From NCBI GenBank assembly GCA_017881585.1, contig JADGQS010000002.1, positions 1-63,469 of the forward strand: a DNA stretch of 63,469 nucleotides. The letters run 5' to 3'. Shown here in pieces: positions 15,757 to 24,148 of this stretch; position 1 is the stretch's first letter, and each line of letters starts with the position of its first letter. The translations under genes and the position numbers were made by a program. The notes under the pieces were generated by a model. That model saw only the letters and a program-made list of their open reading frames with translations, did not search any database and had not been told where the DNA came from. Source of the stretch: Gemmatimonadaceae bacterium (GTDB taxonomy: Bacteria > Gemmatimonadota > Gemmatimonadetes > Gemmatimonadales > Gemmatimonadaceae).

Positions 15757-16416
15757 CTACCCACTCAGTTTTTTGCGGTGGCGAGCCGCCTTGGCGCGGT
15801 TGCCACACGTCTTCATGTCGCACCATCTGCGCTTCCCGTTCCGCGATCCGTCGTAGAAGACGCGCGCACACTTCGGATCGGCGCATTTACGAACCCGAAC
15901 CAGCTCGCCCGAGACGAGCCCATCCGCCGCCGACTCGATGACCGGGATCATGAGGCCGGCGAACACATCCCCCGCCGTCACGAAGTTCCGCACGAATCCG
16001 CCGTCCGACCGCGGCTCGACGCGCCGCGTGCCCGCGCTGCGCCCGAGAATGCGGTTGATCTCGGCGATCGCGGTCTGCGTCGCGCGCTCGTGTGGCGCGT
16101 CGCCGCGCTCGGCGAGGGCGCGCAGCACGTTGCGCAGGCGGCGCGCCTCGTGGAGCGCGGCGCTCGAGCCGGTCGGCTGCTGCAGTGCGCGGCGGAGCAG
16201 CGCGGTCGCGCGCTCGTCGTCGAGGAGGCGCGCGGCCGACAGCCAGCCGACGAAGCCCTCGAACGAGTCGAGCGCGTCCGTGCGCGCCTCGCCGCGCGCG
16301 TGCGTGGCGTCGTCGCTGTTCACGAAGTCGAGCCAGAGCCGCTCGCCCACGAACACGAACGACGACGTGCGCGCGACGAGCGCTGGGCTGACCGGAGAGC
16401 GCATGGCGGATGGCAT
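15757..16416 (-). CDS. CGNR zinc-finger / ABATE-domain protein
   Basis: Protein of 219 residues. The N-terminal part has the ABATE signature VGERLWLDFVNSDDA. The C-terminal part is the CGNR zinc finger: VRKCADPKCARVFYDGSRN, then RRWCDMKTCGNRAKAARHRKK, with four zinc-ligand cysteines and a basic end. Members are regarded as transcription factors that may bind stress-related ligands; targets are unknown. ATG 16416 or ATG 16404 may be the start. It is divergent from the YjjX-like gene, sharing the short gap 16417-16479. Confidence 0.85.
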   Translation of the reverse strand: MPSAMRSPVSPALVARTSSFVFVGERLWLDFVNSDDATHARGEARTDALDSFEGFVGWLSAARLLDDERATALLRRALQQPTGSSAALHEARRLRNVLRALAERGDAPHERATQTAIAEINRILGRSAGTRRVEPRSDGGFVRNFVTAGDVFAGLMIPVIESAADGLVSGELVRVRKCADPKCARVFYDGSRNGKRRWCDMKTCGNRAKAARHRKKLSG

Positions 16417-16479
16417 TGGTCGCCAGACTAAGGGCCGGAGAACGGGCGGGCAAGAAGTTCGCGCGTTAAGTTCTCACTA

Positions 16480-17019
16480 ATGTCGCTCGAAACCGTTCGT
16501 CTCGTCGCCATCGGGTCGCTGAATCCCGTGAAGATCGCCGCCGTGCGGGCGGTGATCACGCCACGGGCGCCGCGGGCGACGTTCACCGGAGCGGCCGTCG
16601 CGTCGAGCGTGCCGGACCAGCCGTTCGGCGACGACGACACGATTCGCGGCGCGCGCACGCGGGCCGAGGCGGCCCGCCGCGCGCTCGATGCCGATCTCGG
16701 AGTCGGGATCGAAGGCGGCTGTGTCGATACTCCCGACGGCATGCGGACGTGTGCGTGGGCCGCCGTCGTGGACCGCTCGGGCCGCGTCGGCACCGGCGGC
16801 TCCCTCGCGATGCCGCTGCCCGAGGCGGTCGCCCGGCTCGTCCGCGGCGGTACCGAGCTCGGTCACGCGATGGACGCACTCGTCGGGCAGCACAACACCA
16901 AACAGGGCGCCGGCGCCGTCGGCATCCTCACCGACGGCATCGTCGACCGGCAGCGCGCGTACGAAACGCTCGTCGCCTACGCGCTCGCGCCGTTTCTCAC
17001 GCCGGAGTTCTGGAGATGA
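16480..17019 (+). CDS. Inosine/xanthosine triphosphatase, YjjX (DUF84) family
   Basis: House-cleaning NTPase of 179 residues that hydrolyses non-canonical purine nucleoside triphosphates. The family motifs are IGSLNPVKIAAVRAV near the start, SSVPDQPFGDDDTIRGARTR, and VGIEGGCVDTPDGMRTCAW, followed by the GLGHAMD-type region (ELGHAMDALVGQHNTKQGAG). The stop overlaps the ATG of the thioesterase as ATGA, so the two are probably translated together. Confidence 0.87.
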   Translation: MSLETVRLVAIGSLNPVKIAAVRAVITPRAPRATFTGAAVASSVPDQPFGDDDTIRGARTRAEAARRALDADLGVGIEGGCVDTPDGMRTCAWAAVVDRSGRVGTGGSLAMPLPEAVARLVRGGTELGHAMDALVGQHNTKQGAGAVGILTDGIVDRQRAYETLVAYALAPFLTPEFWR

Positions 17020-17426
17020 AGTTCGAAGTGCTCGAACGGGTCCGCTGGAACGATTGCGACGCGACCGGCATCATCTACTACGGCGCGTACGTGCGTCTCG
17101 TGCAGGTGGCCGAGGAGGAACTCTTCCGGGCGTGCGGCCTGCCGTTCGAGGCCCTGCGGCGTGAGATGGGCGTGTGGATTCCGCGCAAGGCGTTTCATCT
17201 GGAGTTCCACTCGCCCGCGCAGATCGACGAGCAGGTCGCCGTGCAGGTGTACTTCTCGAAGATCGGCACCACCTCGATCACGATGCAGTTCGAGATCTAC
17301 CGTGCGAGCGACCGCATGCACCGCGCGAGCGCGTCGCTCACCGTCGTGGCGGTCGAGAAGCCGACGATGAAGCCGCGGCCGATTCCCGACGAGGTGAGGG
17401 CGAAGCTATCCCTCTACGCGGGGTAG
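17016..17426 (+). CDS. Hotdog-fold acyl-CoA thioesterase, YbgC/4HBT-like
   Basis: Thioesterase of 136 residues. The 4HBT signature WNDCDATGIIYYGAYVRLVQ carries the catalytic Asp, followed by the long central helix (VAEEELFRACGLPFEALRRE) and the later strands of a hotdog fold. It would hydrolyse a short or medium acyl-CoA in the cytosol. The ATG sits directly after GGAG, so translation probably depends on coupling with the upstream gene (ATGA overlap). Its 3' end overlaps the convergent sthA gene by 21 nt. Confidence 0.87.
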   Translation: MKFEVLERVRWNDCDATGIIYYGAYVRLVQVAEEELFRACGLPFEALRREMGVWIPRKAFHLEFHSPAQIDEQVAVQVYFSKIGTTSITMQFEIYRASDRMHRASASLTVVAVEKPTMKPRPIPDEVRAKLSLYAG

Positions 17427-18848
17427 GCCGCCGCTCGCGCCGATGCGCCGCGCGAGCCGCTGCAGCCCGTCGTACGCCGCGTACTTGTAGACGTCGCTCA
17501 GCGTGGGATAGTTGAAGACCGCCTGGATGAAGTAGTCGATCGTTCCTTCGAAGCTCATCACGGCGGCGGCGACGTGGATGAGTTCGCACGCACCCTCGCC
17601 GACGATCGAGCAGCCGAGCAGCCGCTGGTCGTCGCGGCGGAAGATGAGCTTCACGAACCCGTCGAGATCGCCGATGATCTGGCCGCGCATGTTCGAGCGG
17701 AAGCTCGACTTGCCGATCTCGTACGAGATCTCCTTCGCCTTCGCCGTCTCCTCGGTCTCGCCGACCATCGCAATTTCGGGCACGGTCCACACGCCGTACG
17801 GCAGGACGGGAGAGACGCGCTGCTTGTAGTGGAGGTCGAACGCATGGCACATCGCGACGCGCGCCTGCTCCATCGAGATCGAGGCGAGCGCGGGGAATCC
17901 GATCACGTCGCCCGCGGCGAAGATGCTCGGCACGGTCGTGCGGTAGTTCTCGTCGACGAGGATGAACCCGCGCGAATTCATGCGGACGCCGGCCTCCTCG
18001 AGTCCGAGGTCCTCGGTCGCGCCCGATCGCCCGATGCTGTACAGCACGCAGTCGGCCGCGAGCTCGGTGCCGTCCGTGAGCACCACGGTCGCGATGCGAT
18101 TGCCGTCGTTGTCCACGCGAATCTCGCGAACCTCGGAATTCAGCATCACCTGCACGCCGAGCCGGCGCGTCATCTCCGCGCACAGCGCGTCGCTGACTTC
18201 GGCGTCGAGCTGCGTCAGCAGCCGCTCGCGCGCGTTGATCAGCGTCACGCGCACGCCGAGCGCGGCGAAGGTGCCCGCGTATTCGCAGCCGATGACGCCG
18301 CCGCCGACCACGACCATGCGTCCGGGGATCGACGGGAGCGTGAGCAGTGTGTCGCTGTCGACGACGATCTCCCCGTCGAACGGGATGTTCTCGGGCCGGA
18401 CCGGGTGCGAGCCCGTCGCGATCAGGATCACGTCCGCGGTGATCCGGTGCACGTCTTCGCGAAAGCGCGAGACCTCGACCGTGTGCGCGTCGATGATCTT
18501 CGCGTGGCCCTGCACCGTGACGACGCTGTGTTTCGCGAGGTTGTCGTCCACGAGCTTCCACGCCGATTCCACCACGGCGCGCTCCCGGAACATGAAGTCG
18601 CTGATGGTGATGTCGGACTTCACGCGGTACTCCACGCCGTAGAGGCCGCGCTGGCGCAGCCCCGAGAAGTAGAGCGCGGTCTCGCGCAGGGTCTTCGACG
18701 GGAGACCGCCGGTGTTCACCGAGTTGCCGCCCGGCTTGGGCGCGCGCTCCACCAGGCAGACCTTCTTCCCGAAGTAGGCGGCTTGCGCGGCGCCTTTTTC
18801 GCCGGCCGGGCCGGCGCCGATGACGAGGAGATCGAAATGATCGGGCAT
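17406..18848 (-). CDS. sthA: Soluble NAD(P)+ transhydrogenase
   Basis: FAD flavoprotein of 480 residues of the pyridine nucleotide-disulfide oxidoreductase fold that moves hydride between NADPH and NAD+. It has the FAD loop LLVIGAGPAGEKGAAQAAYF, the NAD(P) loop VVVGGGVIGCEYAGTFAALG, the second FAD loop IFAAGDVIGFPALAS and the C-terminal VFNYPTLSDVYKYAAYDGL typical of SthA. The redox-active disulfide of lipoamide dehydrogenases is absent (GGNSVNTGGLPSKTL), as expected for a transhydrogenase. ATG 18848 (MPDHFDLL) is preferred over the GTG two codons upstream. Confidence 0.92.
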   Translation of the reverse strand: MPDHFDLLVIGAGPAGEKGAAQAAYFGKKVCLVERAPKPGGNSVNTGGLPSKTLRETALYFSGLRQRGLYGVEYRVKSDITISDFMFRERAVVESAWKLVDDNLAKHSVVTVQGHAKIIDAHTVEVSRFREDVHRITADVILIATGSHPVRPENIPFDGEIVVDSDTLLTLPSIPGRMVVVGGGVIGCEYAGTFAALGVRVTLINARERLLTQLDAEVSDALCAEMTRRLGVQVMLNSEVREIRVDNDGNRIATVVLTDGTELAADCVLYSIGRSGATEDLGLEEAGVRMNSRGFILVDENYRTTVPSIFAAGDVIGFPALASISMEQARVAMCHAFDLHYKQRVSPVLPYGVWTVPEIAMVGETEETAKAKEISYEIGKSSFRSNMRGQIIGDLDGFVKLIFRRDDQRLLGCSIVGEGACELIHVAAAVMSFEGTIDYFIQAVFNYPTLSDVYKYAAYDGLQRLARRIGASGGLPRVEG

Positions 18849-18916
18849 TGGCACACAACGTTACGGACGGGAGGGAAACTGCACAATCACCGGGGAGGAG
18901 GTAGTTTTCAGCGTAC

Positions 18917-20134
18917 ATGACCACCCCCGAGCAGGTCACCTACTTCCGGAAAGGGTTCGGCCTCAAGACGGAGGTCCAGGAAATCCTGTCCACCGACTAC
19001 ACGGGCCACCTCGTCGACCTGCTCCGCGCTCGGGAGTTCACGCTCTCGGCCGGCGGCGTGACCGTACGGCTCGCGAAGGAGTTCGGCTTCTGCTACGGCG
19101 TGGAGCGCGCGGTGGAGTACGCGTACCAGACCCGGGCGAAGTTTCCCGACCGGCGCATCTTCCTGGCCGGCGAGATCATCCATAATCCGCACGTGAACAC
19201 GAAGCTCCGCGAGATGGGAATCGTCTTCCTCCAGCCGGGCGAGACGGGCTTCGACTACTCCGGCGTGAACCCCGAGGACGTCGTGATCCTCCCCGCGTTC
19301 GGCGTGACGATCGGCGACTTCGAGACGCTGCGCGGCCTCGGCTGCGTGATGGTCGACACGACGTGCGGGTCCGTGCTCAACGTGTGGAAGCGCGTCGAGA
19401 GCTACGCGCGCGACGGGTTCACGTCGCTCATCCACGGCAAGTACTACCACGAGGAGACGCGCGCCACGGCGTCGCAGGTCGCGAAGTACGCGGGCGGCAC
19501 GTACCTCGTGGTGCGCAACATGGAGCAGGGGCGCGACGTCTGCGACTACATCGAGGGGGGGGGGCTCCCCCGTGACACGTTCCTCGAGAAGTACCGCGCG
19601 CAGGCGAGTCCGCACTTCGACCCCGACCGGCACCTCGCGCGGATCGGCGTCGCCAACCAGACCACGATGCTCGCGCGCGAGTCGCTCGCGATCGGCGATG
19701 CCGCCGGGCTGGCGATGGCGAGGGCCAGGGGCGATGCCTATCGCGCCGAGAATTTTCGCACCTTCGACACCATCTGCAGCGCCACCCAGGACCGTCAGGA
19801 CGCGGTGAACGACCTGCTGCGCGAGCCGCTCGACGTGATGCTCGTGATCGGCGGATACAACTCGAGCAATACGATCTCCCTCGCGGCGCTGTGCGACGAA
19901 CGCGTGCCGACGTTCCACGTGTCCGACGCGAGTTGCATCGACGTCGAAGCCGGCTCGGTGCGCCACGTGCGGCCGGGCAGTTCGGAGGAAATCGAGACGG
20001 CGGGCTGGCTTCGCACCGGCGGCGGGTTGCGCGTGGGGATCACGGCCGGCGCGAGTACACCCAATAACAAGATCGGCGAGGCGGTGGCGCGCATCTTCGC
20101 CACACGCGGCGTGGATCCCGCGAGCATCACCTGA
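18917..20134 (+). CDS. ispH: 4-hydroxy-3-methylbut-2-enyl diphosphate reductase
   Basis: Last enzyme of the MEP isoprenoid pathway, a [4Fe-4S] protein that makes IPP and DMAPP. The three cluster cysteines are in FGFCYGVERAV, VDTTCGSVLNVW and TICSATQDRQDA. IHNPHVNTKLREMGI and IGGYNSSNTISLA are also present. At 405 residues it belongs to the longer plant/cyanobacterial-like subgroup with an N-terminal extension of about 50 residues (MTTPEQVTYFRKGFGLKTEV). It heads a run of genes joined by 4-nt overlaps; the first is CTGA with the epimerase. It is divergent from sthA, and the 68-nt gap should hold both promoters. Confidence 0.95.
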   Translation: MTTPEQVTYFRKGFGLKTEVQEILSTDYTGHLVDLLRAREFTLSAGGVTVRLAKEFGFCYGVERAVEYAYQTRAKFPDRRIFLAGEIIHNPHVNTKLREMGIVFLQPGETGFDYSGVNPEDVVILPAFGVTIGDFETLRGLGCVMVDTTCGSVLNVWKRVESYARDGFTSLIHGKYYHEETRATASQVAKYAGGTYLVVRNMEQGRDVCDYIEGGGLPRDTFLEKYRAQASPHFDPDRHLARIGVANQTTMLARESLAIGDAAGLAMARARGDAYRAENFRTFDTICSATQDRQDAVNDLLREPLDVMLVIGGYNSSNTISLAALCDERVPTFHVSDASCIDVEAGSVRHVRPGSSEEIETAGWLRTGGGLRVGITAGASTPNNKIGEAVARIFATRGVDPASIT

Positions 20135-21165
20135 GCGACTCGCCCGGCTTCGCCAGGCTGCAGGGCGGCGATGCGAGTGCCGTGCTCGTGCCGGCGCTCG
20201 GCGGGAAGGTGCGCGAGATGATGCTCGGCGGACGCCAGTGGCTCTGGCACAACCCCGACGTGCCGTTCGCACTGCCTCGCGAGGGCGCGCGCTACGCCGA
20301 GTCCGAAGCGGCCGGCGGATTCGACGAGTGCTTCCCCACCGTGGGATCTTGCCGCCTGCCGTCGTGGGTGGAGGGCGCGCGCCGCGTGAAGCTCCCCGAT
20401 CACGGCGAGCTCTGGGCGCAGCCGCCGGAGATCGCGATCGTCACGGACCAGGAGGGGCATTCCGCGACGTGCACGTGGAGCGGCGGCGCCCTGCCGTACC
20501 TGTTCACGCGCCGCATCACCGTGCATCCCGAGGGGTGGGTCGCCTTCGCCTACTCGGTGACGAACACCGGCGAGCACCGGATCCCGTTTCTCTGGTCGTC
20601 GCATCCGATCTTTCCGCTCACGCCGGGGACGCGGCTGTTCCTTCCCGAGGGCGCACGAACGAAGTTGTGGTCGCAGCGCGGCGTGGACTTCGGCAAGCCG
20701 GGATCCGAGCACCAGTGGCCCCGGCTGAGCGCCAGAGGGATGCCCATCGATCTCTCGCGGCCCTTCAGCGCGCTCGGCGGCGACTACGCGTGCAAGCTGT
20801 TCGTGCAGCTGCCGCGGCGGGAGGTGCTGGTCGCGGTGGAAGAAGGGGACTCACGTCTCGAGATGCTGCTGCACGGACGCGAGATTCCGACCGTTGGTGT
20901 CTCGATCAACCGACGGACCGCGGCTGCTGCGAGTTCGCGGCGCGGGCTCTGGCCGTTCGGCAGGAGGACGCGACCGACGTGCACGGTGTCGATCGAGCCG
21001 TGCCTCGGCGCTCCGGAACGCTTGAGCGATGCGCTTGGGAAATGGGACGATGCGCATTGGCTGGAACCCGGCGGGACGGCGCGATGGGGGATGACGTGGA
21101 GGGGGACGAGGCCGGTGGCAGATGGCGGAGGGCAGTTGAACCGCAGCTCGGGAGACCTATCGTGA
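20131..21165 (+). CDS. Aldose 1-epimerase-like (galactose mutarotase fold) protein, probable CTG start
   Basis: Sugar-mutarotase-fold protein of 344 residues. It shows the N-terminal strand AVLVPALGGKVREMMLGG, the central GGFDECFPTVG, FLWSSHPIFPLTPGTRLFLP with a candidate catalytic His, and VSIEPCLGAPE near the C-terminus. It probably handles a sugar or sugar phosphate; the substrate is unknown. The fold needs sequence upstream of the ORF-track start (GTG 20182), and the only way to include LQGGDASAVLVPALGG is a CTG at 20131 that overlaps the ispH stop as CTGA and reads MSDSPGFARLQGG. Its own stop overlaps the next start as GTGA. Confidence 0.75.
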   Translation: MSDSPGFARLQGGDASAVLVPALGGKVREMMLGGRQWLWHNPDVPFALPREGARYAESEAAGGFDECFPTVGSCRLPSWVEGARRVKLPDHGELWAQPPEIAIVTDQEGHSATCTWSGGALPYLFTRRITVHPEGWVAFAYSVTNTGEHRIPFLWSSHPIFPLTPGTRLFLPEGARTKLWSQRGVDFGKPGSEHQWPRLSARGMPIDLSRPFSALGGDYACKLFVQLPRREVLVAVEEGDSRLEMLLHGREIPTVGVSINRRTAAAASSRRGLWPFGRRTRPTCTVSIEPCLGAPERLSDALGKWDDAHWLEPGGTARWGMTWRGTRPVADGGGQLNRSSGDLS

Positions 21166-23237
21166 AGACCAACGGACTGTTCAAGGCATTCATCGCCGCG
21201 ATCTGCTGCGCCGTGCCGCTCATGGCGCAGCAGAAGCGCGTGATGACGTTCGAGGATTTTTCCGCGGTGCGTGCGGTGTCGGATCCCCAGATCTCGCCGG
21301 ACGGAGCGCTCGTGCTGTATGCCGTCCGCACGACCGACATCGCGGCAAACAAGCGGACCACGCGCACGTATGTCATGCCCGCGGGGGGAGGAACGCCGCG
21401 CGCGTTTCCCGACGATAAAACGACGGCCTCCGAGGCGCGCTGGTCGCCCGACGGGTCGAAAGTCGCGTTCACGGCCGGCGGCCAGCTCTGGATTGCCGAT
21501 GCGAGCGGCGCCAGCGCGCGGGCGCTCACCAGGCTTTCCGGTGGAGCGGGCGGGCCGGTCTGGTCACCGGCCGGCGATCGCATCGCGTTCGTCTCCGGTG
21601 TGTACCCGTCGTGCGCCGCCGACGCGTGCAACGCCTCGAAGCAGAAGGCGGCTGCCGACGGCAAGGTGAAGGCGCACATCGCCGATGAACTGATGTACCG
21701 GCACTGGAACGCCTGGGACGACGCGACGCGCTCGCACCTGTTCGTCGTCAAGCCGGACGGCGGCGAGCTGCACGACCTGATTCCCGGCGCGACGTACGAT
21801 GTGCCGCCGGGTCCGTTCGGCGGGAGCGAGGGATACGCGTTCGCTCCGGATGGCCGGGAGATCGCGTACACCGCGAAGAATCAGGGACGCGCGGACGCGT
21901 GGACGACGGACGTGAATGTGTACGTCGTGCCCGCGACGGGCGGCGCGTCGAGCGTCATTACCGCCTCGAACAAGGGCGCCGACCAGAATCCGGTGTACAC
22001 GCCCGACGGCAAGTGGATCCTGTACGCGTCGCAGAAGCGCGCGGGGTTCGAATCGGATCGCTGGCGGCTCATGGCGTACGACCGGAATGCGCACAGGTCG
22101 CACGAACTTCTCCCCGCGTGGGACCGCAATGCGGGGTCGTACGTGCCGACTTCGGACTCGCGCACGATCATCGTCGGCGCCGACGAGCACGGACGGAACA
22201 AGCTGCTGCGCGTGATGATGGACGCCGCCGGCACGGCGGGCAGGCCGGCCGTGGTCGCCGGCGAGCACAACAACACGGCGCAGTCGATCGCGCGCGACGG
22301 AAGGACCATCGTGTGGGTTCGCGACGCCACGGAGCGCCCGTCCGAAGTGTGGATTGGCGCGCTCGGCGCCCGCGCCATCGACAATGCGCATGCGCTCACG
22401 CACGAGACCGATGCGCTCGTCGCGCAGCTCGCGCTCAACCCGGCCGAGGATTTCTGGTTTACCGGCGCGAACGGCGACAGCGTGCAGGGCTTCGTGGTGA
22501 AGCCGGCGCAGTTCCAGGCGGGGAAGAAGTATCCCGTTCTCCTGCTGATTCACGGAGGGCCGCAGGGCGCGTGGGACGACTCGTGGGGATCGCGATGGGC
22601 GCCGCAGCTGTTCGCGGCGGGCGGCTACGGCCTCGTGTTCATCAATCCGCACGGCTCCACGGGATACGGGCAGAAGTTCGTGGATGCCGTCTCGAAGGAC
22701 TGGGGCGGAAAGCCGTACCAGGATCTCATGACGGGACTGGATGCGGCGCTCGCGACGCATCCGTGGATGGATTCCACGCGCATGGCGGCGGCGGGCGGAT
22801 CGTACGGCGGCTACATGGCGAACTGGATCGAGGGGCACTCGAATCGATTCAAGGCGATCGTGTCGCACGCCGGCGTCTACAACCTCGAGGCGATGGCGGG
22901 AGCGACCGAGGAGCAGTGGTTCACCGACTGGGAGCTCGCCGGCCAGTATTCCAACCCGACGGCGATGGCGGAGCAGTATCGCAAGTATTCGCCGCACCTG
23001 TTCGCCAAGAATTTCAAGACACCGATGCTCGTGATTGCCGGCGAGCTCGACTATCGCATTCCATATTCGGAATCGCTGTCGCTGTTCACGGCGCTCCAGC
23101 GGCAGAACGTGCCGAGCCGTCTGCTGGTCTTTCCCGATGAGGGGCACTGGATACTCAAGCCGCAGAACTCGCAGCTCTGGTGGGCCGAGATGCACAAATG
23201 GCTCGGCGAACATCTCGACACGAAGGCGCGGATGTGA
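21162..23237 (+). CDS. Secreted S9-family prolyl oligopeptidase-like peptidase
   Basis: Exported serine peptidase of 691 residues with a signal peptide (FKAFIAAICCAVPLMAQ). An N-terminal beta-propeller carries WSPDGSKVAFTAGG, WSPAGDRIAFVSG and YTPDGKWILYASQ blades. The C-terminal alpha/beta hydrolase domain has LLIHGGPQGAWDDSWG, the nucleophile AAGGSYGGYMANW, acid GELDYRIPYSES and His PDEGHWIL. It probably trims peptides in the periplasm or outside the cell. GTG 21162 overlaps the epimerase stop as GTGA. The ORF track start at 20238 lies within the epimerase gene and is wrong. Confidence 0.92.
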   Translation: MKTNGLFKAFIAAICCAVPLMAQQKRVMTFEDFSAVRAVSDPQISPDGALVLYAVRTTDIAANKRTTRTYVMPAGGGTPRAFPDDKTTASEARWSPDGSKVAFTAGGQLWIADASGASARALTRLSGGAGGPVWSPAGDRIAFVSGVYPSCAADACNASKQKAAADGKVKAHIADELMYRHWNAWDDATRSHLFVVKPDGGELHDLIPGATYDVPPGPFGGSEGYAFAPDGREIAYTAKNQGRADAWTTDVNVYVVPATGGASSVITASNKGADQNPVYTPDGKWILYASQKRAGFESDRWRLMAYDRNAHRSHELLPAWDRNAGSYVPTSDSRTIIVGADEHGRNKLLRVMMDAAGTAGRPAVVAGEHNNTAQSIARDGRTIVWVRDATERPSEVWIGALGARAIDNAHALTHETDALVAQLALNPAEDFWFTGANGDSVQGFVVKPAQFQAGKKYPVLLLIHGGPQGAWDDSWGSRWAPQLFAAGGYGLVFINPHGSTGYGQKFVDAVSKDWGGKPYQDLMTGLDAALATHPWMDSTRMAAAGGSYGGYMANWIEGHSNRFKAIVSHAGVYNLEAMAGATEEQWFTDWELAGQYSNPTAMAEQYRKYSPHLFAKNFKTPMLVIAGELDYRIPYSESLSLFTALQRQNVPSRLLVFPDEGHWILKPQNSQLWWAEMHKWLGEHLDTKARM

Positions 23238-24148
23238 GTGGGATGACGGAAGACGCACGGCGGCGGCTGCTCGAGGGGCTCGTCGACTACGCCGGGCTGT
23301 TTCCACCGGCGGCGCTGTCGATGGCGGACGCCGTGGCGCGGTACGACGAGTATCGGCGGGGTACGCATGCGTGGGCGCTTGGAAAGTTTGTGGTGCCTGT
23401 CGCGCGTCTTGCGGAGTTCGAGAGTGCCGCGCAGCCGCTGCTCGGCGGCGGTGAGGCCTGGCCGCTCGCGTTGATCGCCGGCGCTGATTTCGGCGCGGAC
23501 ATCCGCGCGATCGGAGAGTTCGTCCGGCGCGTCGCGCCGAAGGCAGTCGTCGGTGCGATCGAAGTGAAGGGATCGACGCGGGATGCGATCGGGATGATTG
23601 CGACGAACGCGGCGCTGCTGCGGGCGCACGTGCCTGACGCGTTCGACCTCTACGTCGAGGTGCCGATCGCAAGTGATCCATCCGTCCTGCTCGAGGCCAT
23701 CGCGTCGCACGGCCTGTGCGCAAAGGTGCGCACGGGCGGCGTGGAAGCGGGCGCATTTCCGACGGCTGACCAGCTCACCCGCTTTCTCGGCGCCTGCTCG
23801 TCGCACGGCGTGACCTTCAAGGCCACCGCCGGACTGCATCATGCGATGCGCGGCACGTATCCGCTCACGTACGACTCCGCGAGCGAGCGCGGCACGATGT
23901 TCGGCTTCCTCAACGTGTTTCTCGCCGCAGTGTTCACGAGCGACGGCCTCGGCCCGGCGGACACGCGTGCGCTCCTGGAAGAGCGCGATGCGAGCAGCTT
24001 CGCATTCAGCTCCTCCGGCGTGGCGTGGCGCGGCCGCGCCGTCACGGCGGCGTCGATTCGCAGCGCCCGCGCCCGCACGGCGACCTCGTTCGGCTCCTGC
24101 TCGTTCGTGGAGCCCGTCGCGGACCTCTCGTCACTCGGACTCCTGTGA
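23234..24148 (+). CDS. Conserved protein of unknown function, fahA neighbour
   Basis: I do not know a function for this 304-residue protein. It begins EDARRRLLEGLVDYAGLFPP AALSMADAVARY and alternates helices and strands (KAVVGAIEVKG, FDLYVEVPIAS, GLCAKVRTGG, THGVTFKATAGLHH-like), which suggests a TIM-barrel-like alpha/beta fold without clear metal ligands except a conserved GLHHAMRG. There is no signal peptide. I recall relatives beside fumarylacetoacetase genes. The start is GTG 23234, overlapping the upstream stop as GTGA, or ATG 23243. The gene in turn overlaps fahA as GTGA, so a role linked to tyrosine or phenylalanine breakdown is possible. Confidence 0.7.
   Translation: MSGMTEDARRRLLEGLVDYAGLFPPAALSMADAVARYDEYRRGTHAWALGKFVVPVARLAEFESAAQPLLGGGEAWPLALIAGADFGADIRAIGEFVRRVAPKAVVGAIEVKGSTRDAIGMIATNAALLRAHVPDAFDLYVEVPIASDPSVLLEAIASHGLCAKVRTGGVEAGAFPTADQLTRFLGACSSHGVTFKATAGLHHAMRGTYPLTYDSASERGTMFGFLNVFLAAVFTSDGLGPADTRALLEERDASSFAFSSSGVAWRGRAVTAASIRSARARTATSFGSCSFVEPVADLSSLGLL

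Noticed and set aside
17478-17530. Convergent overlap of thioesterase and sthA as a sign of misannotation
   Set aside because: Both proteins carry complete family C-termini, so the 21-nt overlap at 17406-17426 is real.
20238-21161. ORF-track extension of the S9 peptidase N-terminus
   Set aside because: The extra 308 residues are Arg-rich shadow of the epimerase gene. The signal peptide begins at GTG 21162.
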